From Heliobacteriaceae bacterium (GTDB taxonomy: Bacteria; Cyanobacteriota; Vampirovibrionia; Gastranaerophilales; Gastranaerophilaceae): a stretch of DNA of 9,259 nt. The stretch is taken from NCBI GenBank assembly GCA_031267015.1, contig JAIRZW010000199.1, forward strand, positions 1-9,259. The letters run 5' to 3'. The notes under the pieces were generated by a model. The model was not told where the DNA came from and searched no databases. It was given only the letters and a program-made list of their open reading frames with translations. Of the stretch, positions 5,936 through 9,259 are shown in pieces; within the stretch, counting starts at the first letter, position 1, and the number at the start of each line of letters is the position of its first letter. Position numbers and translations under genes: made by a program.

Positions 5936-6187
5936 CATTAAACGGTGTTGCGTCCGCTGCCGCCTTCCCGTCGCCGGACTCTGCTCAGTTGAAATAAAAG
6001 GCACAGACTTTATTATTGTTTAGCCTGTACCTTTTGTATATCGGCTGCCCATCAGTCGGGTTTTACAAACGTACATCCCCTTTAGTCCGGGTAACCGTTT
6101 TGCCTCCTCCGCTTTTTGGTACGCCCGAAAATATCACGGATGATTCGGTTTGAAGGCAAAAGTTTTAGTTGTTCCTGTGGGCTGGTG
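5936..6187. other. Non-coding stretch with many possible hairpins
   Basis: No credible gene lies between the convergent prepilin and Hsp20 genes. Besides the hairpin at 5996-6035 there are CGGCTG/CAGTCG (6042-6047 with 6053-6058, one wobble), CGG-GTAA-CCG (6088-6097), and TTTTGCCT/AGGCAAAA (6098-6105 with 6154-6161) enclosing CCGAA/TTCGG (6125-6129 with 6144-6148). The loop GGATG (6138-6142) could also pair with CATCC (6074-6078), giving a pseudoknot. It fits no RNA family I know. It may be a small RNA, an Hsp20 3' untranslated region, or chance. Confidence 0.35.
5996..6035. terminator. Likely bidirectional terminator between prepilin and hsp20 genes
   Basis: Arms 5996-6006 (AAAAGGCACAG) and 6025-6035 (CTGTACCTTTT) pair at 10 of 11 positions around an 18-nt loop. 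On the minus strand the hairpin runs into TTTTATTT, a fair terminator for hsp20. On the plus strand it is followed by TTTTGTATAT. The stem is AT-rich at its base and the loop is large, so termination may be partial. Confidence 0.5.
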
Positions 6188-6676
6188 CTACATTTCTTTT
6201 GTATTAATTGTCAACCGGCGCGGTTCTTTTGAAACTGTTTCCTGCTTCGGAATTGTTACATGCAAAATCCCGTTTTTGTATTGCGCGGTTGCTTCGTCTA
6301 CCTTAACCGGCTGGTCAAACGAGATTGTGCGCATGTATTTGCCATAGCGAAACTCGCTCGTGTGAAGCCGTTCGTTTTTCTTTTCCTGTTTGTCTTCTTC
6401 TTTTTCTTCGTGGGTTTCGGCTCTTATAGTCATGAAATCGTTGTCCAAATCCACTGTGATATTATCTTTTTGAACCCCCGGCAGCTGGACTTTTACTTTA
6501 TAATTTTCGTCAGTCTGCTTAACTTCAACGGCAGGACGCCAGGTGGTAATTTTTCTTAAATTCAACGGGTGCGCAAATGCGTGGGATGAGAACGTATCAC
6601 GCAGGAAGTTATTCAATTCCTGATGTATACTGTCGAAATATAAATCAGGTTCGCGGATGATTAATTCGTGTTTCAT
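6188..6676 (-). CDS. Hsp20/alpha-crystallin family small heat-shock protein
   Basis: This 162-residue protein is an ATP-independent chaperone that holds unfolding proteins in the cytoplasm. The N-terminal arm (1-45) has LYFDSIHQELNNFLRDTFS. The alpha-crystallin domain starts at about WRPAVEVKQT (46-55) and includes VKVQLPGVQKDNITVDLDND (61-80), a charged loop rich in E and K (88-103) that is the dimerisation loop of bacterial members, GKYMRTISF (112-120) and the family hallmark NGILHVTIPK (135-144). The C-terminal LTI (155-157) is a variant of the I-x-I oligomer motif. The length is typical. AAGGAGA lies eight bases before ATG 6676. I saw no CIRCE element or convincing heat-shock promoter upstream, nor a typical RNA thermometer. 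Confidence 0.95.
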   Translation of the reverse strand: MKHELIIREPDLYFDSIHQELNNFLRDTFSSHAFAHPLNLRKITTWRPAVEVKQTDENYKVKVQLPGVQKDNITVDLDNDFMTIRAETHEEKEEDKQEKKNERLHTSEFRYGKYMRTISFDQPVKVDEATAQYKNGILHVTIPKQETVSKEPRRLTINTKEM

Positions 6677-6831
6677 AGTTGTTTTCTCCTTTGTACACTC
6701 CTATCGTAAACCTTTTTTCACTGCCTTTCATTCAACTTTAGTCGAATTAATTAACCGCGGAGTTTAGACTTTTGAGTAATGGATAAAACAGCCGGTTTAG
6801 GGAATATTATATGGAAAAGGAGAAAAATACC

Positions 6832-7845
6832 ATGGCTGTAAAGATGTTAATGTTTGATTACAGGGAAACCGAGAAAGCGTTTTTTGAAAAAAATAAGTTT
6901 GAAGATTTTGACATAACCTTTTACGAAAAACCTCTGAACGCGCAAACGCTGGCCAAAATTCCGCAAGAGGTGCGGGATTCGGCTTCGGTAATCAGTGTTT
7001 TCATAACCTCTGAGGTTACGGAAGCTGTTGTGCACGCGTTTAAGAATTTGAGGCTCATTTCCACACGCTCGACAGGTTTTGACCACATTAACACAAAAGC
7101 CTGCCGCAACAAAAATATTGCCGTGATAAATGTCGAAAGCTACGGCTCGACAAGCGTTGTCCAGTTTACTCTGGGGCTGATTATCTCGCTTGTCAGGAAC
7201 ATTATCCCCGCATACAATTATGTTAAAGCGCCCGAAACCTCCTGTCAATCCTTTGTCGGGCGTGATTTATCAAAATTAACCCTTGGCGTTGCAGGCACAG
7301 GCGCGACCGGCGCCGCGATTTCACAAATCGCAAAAGCAATAGGCATGAACGTTATCGCTTACGACATAAAAGAAAAGCACGAACTTGCCCAAGTTGTAAA
7401 GTACGTTGATTTTGCCGCACTGCTGAAAGATTCCGACATAATCACGCTCCATGTACCTTATACGGGCAATAACAAGCACATGTTTTCAGCAAAAGAGTTT
7501 GAGGCGATGAAGGACACGGCTTACTTTATAAATACCTCGCGCGGGGAGCTGGTTAACCTCAAAGACCTTTTTGCCGCACTCGAAAGCGGCTGTATAAAAG
7601 GCGCGGCGCTTGATGTGCTGACTTGCGAAAGTTTTAGTTTCCATTGCAGCGAGTTTTCAAAGGGGCTGCCTTTACGATGTACCGAAGAAATGTCCGTGCT
7701 TCAAGACCTGCTGAAACTTCCGAACGTAATCATAACCCCGCATATCGCATACGAAACCCAGGACTCGATTGACTTAATCCTTGAGAAAACAATCTATGGC
7801 GTGTGTGATTACCTCAAGGGCGAAAGCGGGTTTCGGGTAGTGTAA
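6832..7845 (+). CDS. NAD-dependent D-isomer-specific 2-hydroxyacid dehydrogenase (D-lactate dehydrogenase-like)
   Basis: This 337-residue enzyme should interconvert a 2-keto acid and its D-2-hydroxy acid with NAD(H), for example pyruvate and D-lactate in fermentation. Seen in sequence: substrate-domain STRSTGFDHINTKACRN (77-93), dinucleotide motif GTGATG (155-160) with the acidic end of the fold at YD (177-178), HVPYT (207-211), the catalytic arginine in TSRGELVN (R237), the glutamate in DVLTCES (E266) and the histidine in TPHIAYETQ (H304). All three catalytic residues are present. The layout and spacing resemble D-lactate dehydrogenases, but phosphoglycerate-type or other substrates cannot be excluded. 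ATG 6811 is also in frame; ATG 6832 is preferred because AAGGAGA (6817-6823) lies eight bases before it. Divergent from hsp20. Confidence 0.9.
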   Translation: MAVKMLMFDYRETEKAFFEKNKFEDFDITFYEKPLNAQTLAKIPQEVRDSASVISVFITSEVTEAVVHAFKNLRLISTRSTGFDHINTKACRNKNIAVINVESYGSTSVVQFTLGLIISLVRNIIPAYNYVKAPETSCQSFVGRDLSKLTLGVAGTGATGAAISQIAKAIGMNVIAYDIKEKHELAQVVKYVDFAALLKDSDIITLHVPYTGNNKHMFSAKEFEAMKDTAYFINTSRGELVNLKDLFAALESGCIKGAALDVLTCESFSFHCSEFSKGLPLRCTEEMSVLQDLLKLPNVIITPHIAYETQDSIDLILEKTIYGVCDYLKGESGFRVV

Positions 7846-7870
7846 AGGCGAAAACCATGCAAAAATTCAC

Positions 7871-7898
7871 GGCAGGCACAAAATAAATTTGTCCTGCC
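7871..7898 (+). terminator. Stem-loop after the dehydrogenase gene
   Basis: GGCAGG (7871-7876) pairs with CCTGCC (7893-7898), and ACAAA (7878-7882) with TTTGT (7888-7892), with one bulged C. No clear T-run follows on the plus strand, and the 3' arm overlaps the -35 of the next gene, so this could be a weak terminator or a control element for that gene. Confidence 0.4.
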
Positions 7899-7918
7899 GC
7901 CTCTGTTTATAGTATAAT
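7889..7918 (+). promoter_or_regulatory. Promoter of the Abi-like gene
   Basis: TTGTCC (7889-7894), 18 bp, TATAAT (7913-7918), the latter perfect. The leader is about 30 nt with GAGGGA (7947-7952) just before ATG 7955. Confidence 0.55.
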
Positions 7919-7954
7919 ATATTTTATAAGAAATTTCAAGTCTTTTGAGGGAAA

Positions 7955-8896
7955 ATGATTGACTATTTGCTGGAGAAACTGAATTTAGATGAGAGCAGAA
8001 GGCCAAGTATAGAGGCATTTTCAGAAGCTCACAGATTAAAACCATATGTTAAGATTTTAGAAAATAGTCCTGACATTATTAATAAATTAAAAAGAATCAG
8101 TCCTGAAATAATTAAAGATAGCTGGGATTGTATAGTTGAACTATACAGATACAACATTAAGCTTTCAAAAGCTGTTTACCCATATTTGGCAATATTAGAA
8201 AATATATTAAAAATCAAAATAACCAATTATTTAAAGAATAAATATGGCAAAGACTATTATTACAACAAAGACATTATTTTTGAAGCCTTGGATCTTGACA
8301 AATTTGATAAAGAAATGTTTGAGCAATACCTTCATCATAAGATTAACAGGGTTATATATGTTGATTTGGTTGAAAAATACAAGGAAACTAATCCTGAATT
8401 AAGCAAAGATAAAATTAAAAGCAAAATAATCAAAATTAAATGGGCAATTTCTATTCTTTCAGACGCGGACGAATATTGCTTTAAGAATAATTATCCGAAC
8501 CTGGAGGGTTTTATTGAAACAAAACCGACTCTTAATTACTGGATTACGCTGTTAGAAATCAGAAAATTTTTTGCAAAAGATGACGAAAGTCTTGACCTCA
8601 AGGAAATTTTCCCTGCAATCAAAAATGAAGACATTAAGACGCTTAAAACAATTGTTCAAAAACTGGACGATATAAGAATGCTGCGCAATTACATTTCGCA
8701 CTACAACAGAATAATTTGTACTAAAATAAGCAAACATCTGACATTGCGCGATATTTACGAAAATATTATTGAAATCTTTAACCTGCTCGGCTGTCAGGAT
8801 GTAAATTATATAGTCGGCGATATCACCTGCTGCGGACAAAGTGATTTTGAGGCGCTTTACAGTAAGTTAGATTTTGTGCATGAGATTATTTGTTAA
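7955..8896 (+). CDS. Abi-like protein with HEPN-type motif, candidate defence gene
   Basis: This 313-residue, nearly all-helical protein is rich in lysine and isoleucine. Two patterns recall the Abi-like (AbiD/AbiF, Abi_2) group of the HEPN superfamily: LAILENILKIKITNYLKNKY (78-97), where these proteins typically have an L-E-N/A-x-L-R-N helix, and LRNYISHYNRI (243-253), matching the R-x4-H catalytic motif of HEPN ribonucleases with R244, N245 and H249. Members act in abortive infection by cutting RNA after phage attack, or as toxins. There is no membrane segment in the sense of a signal peptide, and no partner antitoxin next to it. It is visibly more AT-rich than the dehydrogenase before it, suggesting acquisition. 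The Abi assignment is by motif only. Confidence 0.65.
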   Translation: MIDYLLEKLNLDESRRPSIEAFSEAHRLKPYVKILENSPDIINKLKRISPEIIKDSWDCIVELYRYNIKLSKAVYPYLAILENILKIKITNYLKNKYGKDYYYNKDIIFEALDLDKFDKEMFEQYLHHKINRVIYVDLVEKYKETNPELSKDKIKSKIIKIKWAISILSDADEYCFKNNYPNLEGFIETKPTLNYWITLLEIRKFFAKDDESLDLKEIFPAIKNEDIKTLKTIVQKLDDIRMLRNYISHYNRIICTKISKHLTLRDIYENIIEIFNLLGCQDVNYIVGDITCCGQSDFEALYSKLDFVHEIIC

Positions 8897-8947
8897 AGTC
8901 AACTATCTTCACATTGCATTCTATAATCTCGGCAATAAATTAAACTA

Positions 8948-9014
8948 TTGACAAACGATAAGATTTCTTATACAATCACTTGTGGTTACATATCGTAACA
9001 GATAGGAGAAAAGT
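8948..9014 (+). promoter_or_regulatory. Promoter and 5' leader of the prepilin gene at 9015
   Basis: TTGACA (8948-8953), exactly 17 bp, TACAAT (8971-8976). The leader holds ACTTGTGGTTAC, the small inverted repeat GTTAC-ATATC-GTAAC (8985-8999), and TAGGAGA as ribosome-binding site. The region recurs at 909-970. Confidence 0.75.
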
Positions 9015-9259
9015 ATGAGAAAAGCATTCACATTGGCAGGTGCTACGCACGTAGATATGCAACACAACATTCGTAAAAACGCATTCACTTTGGCTGAGGT
9101 GTTAATAACCCTTGGGATTATTGGCATAGTGGCAGCATTGACCATGCCGGGTCTTATCGCTAATCATAAAGAAAAAGAAACGGTAACAAAACTCAGGAAG
9201 GTATATTCTTCAATCCAGCAGGCGTTTTTAAAGAACTATGCCGAACAGGGCGCGCCTGA
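9015..9259 (+). CDS. Prepilin-like protein with duplicated processing motif, 3' end outside the window
   Basis: 81 codons are visible and the frame is open at the right edge. The protein begins MRKAFTLAGATHVDMQHN, then IRKNAFTLAEVLITLGIIGI and a hydrophobic helix ending AALTMPGLIANH. The second FTLAE motif (24-28) has the correct glutamate and is directly followed by the transmembrane helix, so it is the likely site for prepilin peptidase (between A23 and F24), giving a 23-residue leader. The first motif reads FTLAG and is followed by polar residues, so it should be dead. An inner ATG at 9057 would give a nine-residue leader of normal length, but it has no good ribosome-binding site, whereas 9015 does. 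After the helix, KLRKVYSSIQQAFLKNY resembles the same part of the protein at 5204. Confidence 0.85.
   Translation, partial: MRKAFTLAGATHVDMQHNIRKNAFTLAEVLITLGIIGIVAALTMPGLIANHKEKETVTKLRKVYSSIQQAFLKNYAEQGAP
9024..9096 (+). repeat. Direct repeat of the prepilin start (57 bp apart)
   Basis: GCATTCACATTGGCAG (9024-9039) and GCATTCACTTTGGCTG (9081-9096) match at 14 of 16 bases, 57 bp or 19 codons apart, so the frame is kept. The intervening DNA contains the small palindrome CTACG-CA-CGTAG (9042-9053). Confidence 0.7.

Noticed and set aside
5946..5984. Minus-strand stretch GTCCGG...GGGAAGGCGGCAGCGG resembling the SRP RNA apical motif
   Set aside because: The spacing and the GGAAGGAAGCAGC-type core do not match, and no proper SRP hairpin encloses it.
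5663..6004. 113-codon minus-strand frame across the prepilin 3' end
   Set aside because: It overlaps the conserved end of the prepilin gene, crosses the terminator hairpin and has no ribosome-binding site.
6081..6110. AGTCCGGG and nearby bases suggesting RNase P RNA
   Set aside because: Only a few bases match; the interval is far too short and lacks the other conserved blocks.
6677..6831. Promoters for hsp20 and the dehydrogenase in their shared intergenic region
   Set aside because: TACGAT (6708-6703, minus) and TATTAT (6805-6810, plus) could be -10 boxes, but neither has a matching -35 at normal spacing.
8882..8930. GAGATTAT/ATAATCTC inverted repeat after the Abi-like gene
   Set aside because: It is AT-rich, with a 33-nt loop and no T-run, and overlaps the end of the gene. 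It is too weak to call a terminator.
8945..9145. 66-codon minus-strand frame at the right edge
   Set aside because: It is antisense to the prepilin start region, including its promoter and leader.

Overview
The window looks like a chromosomal segment of a gut-type non-photosynthetic relative of cyanobacteria (Melainabacteria/Vampirovibrionia, probably Gastranaerophilales). This is an inference from recalled family patterns, not from a search. It rests on the prepilin-like proteins starting with an AFTLAEVLITLGIIGIVAALTMP-type N-terminus, a stand-alone DprA-like Rossmann protein of a type I associate with cyanobacteria, and a mix of moderately GC-rich housekeeping genes with AT-rich accessory genes.

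Layout. (1) 1-880, minus: an open-ended HEAT-repeat-like protein, reading off the left edge, with a promoter that suggests leaderless transcription. (2) 909-1084: a second promoter overlaps it back-to-back and drives a near-copy of the 5' leader of the prepilin gene at 9015, but the coding part is replaced by a dispersed palindromic repeat. (3) 1108-1683, minus: a DprA/SLOG-like protein, divergent from (4) 1772-4297, a PcrA/UvrD helicase carrying two different 36-nt palindromic repeats in frame. (5) 4306-4874: a RHH antitoxin/ParE-type toxin pair with a consensus promoter and an obvious operator. (6) 4887-5093, minus: a small HTH protein, divergent from (7) 5204-5935, a prepilin-like secreted protein. 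Their shared intergenic region holds an 11-bp perfect inverted repeat. (8) 5936-6187: non-coding, rich in potential RNA structure. (9) 6188-6676, minus: Hsp20, divergent from (10) 6832-7845, a D-2-hydroxyacid dehydrogenase. (11) 7955-8896: an AT-rich Abi-like gene with a HEPN-type RNYISH motif, a candidate phage-defence or RNase gene. (12) 9015 to the right edge: a second prepilin-like gene whose N-terminal processing motif is duplicated.

The genes do not form one operon. Most stand alone with their own promoter; only the toxin-antitoxin pair is co-transcribed. What links distant parts is the recurring prepilin-type start region (promoter, ACTTGT motif and leader at 909, 5112 and 8948) and the repeated insertion of short palindromes into coding sequence. 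No rRNA, tRNA, CRISPR array or insertion sequence was seen.
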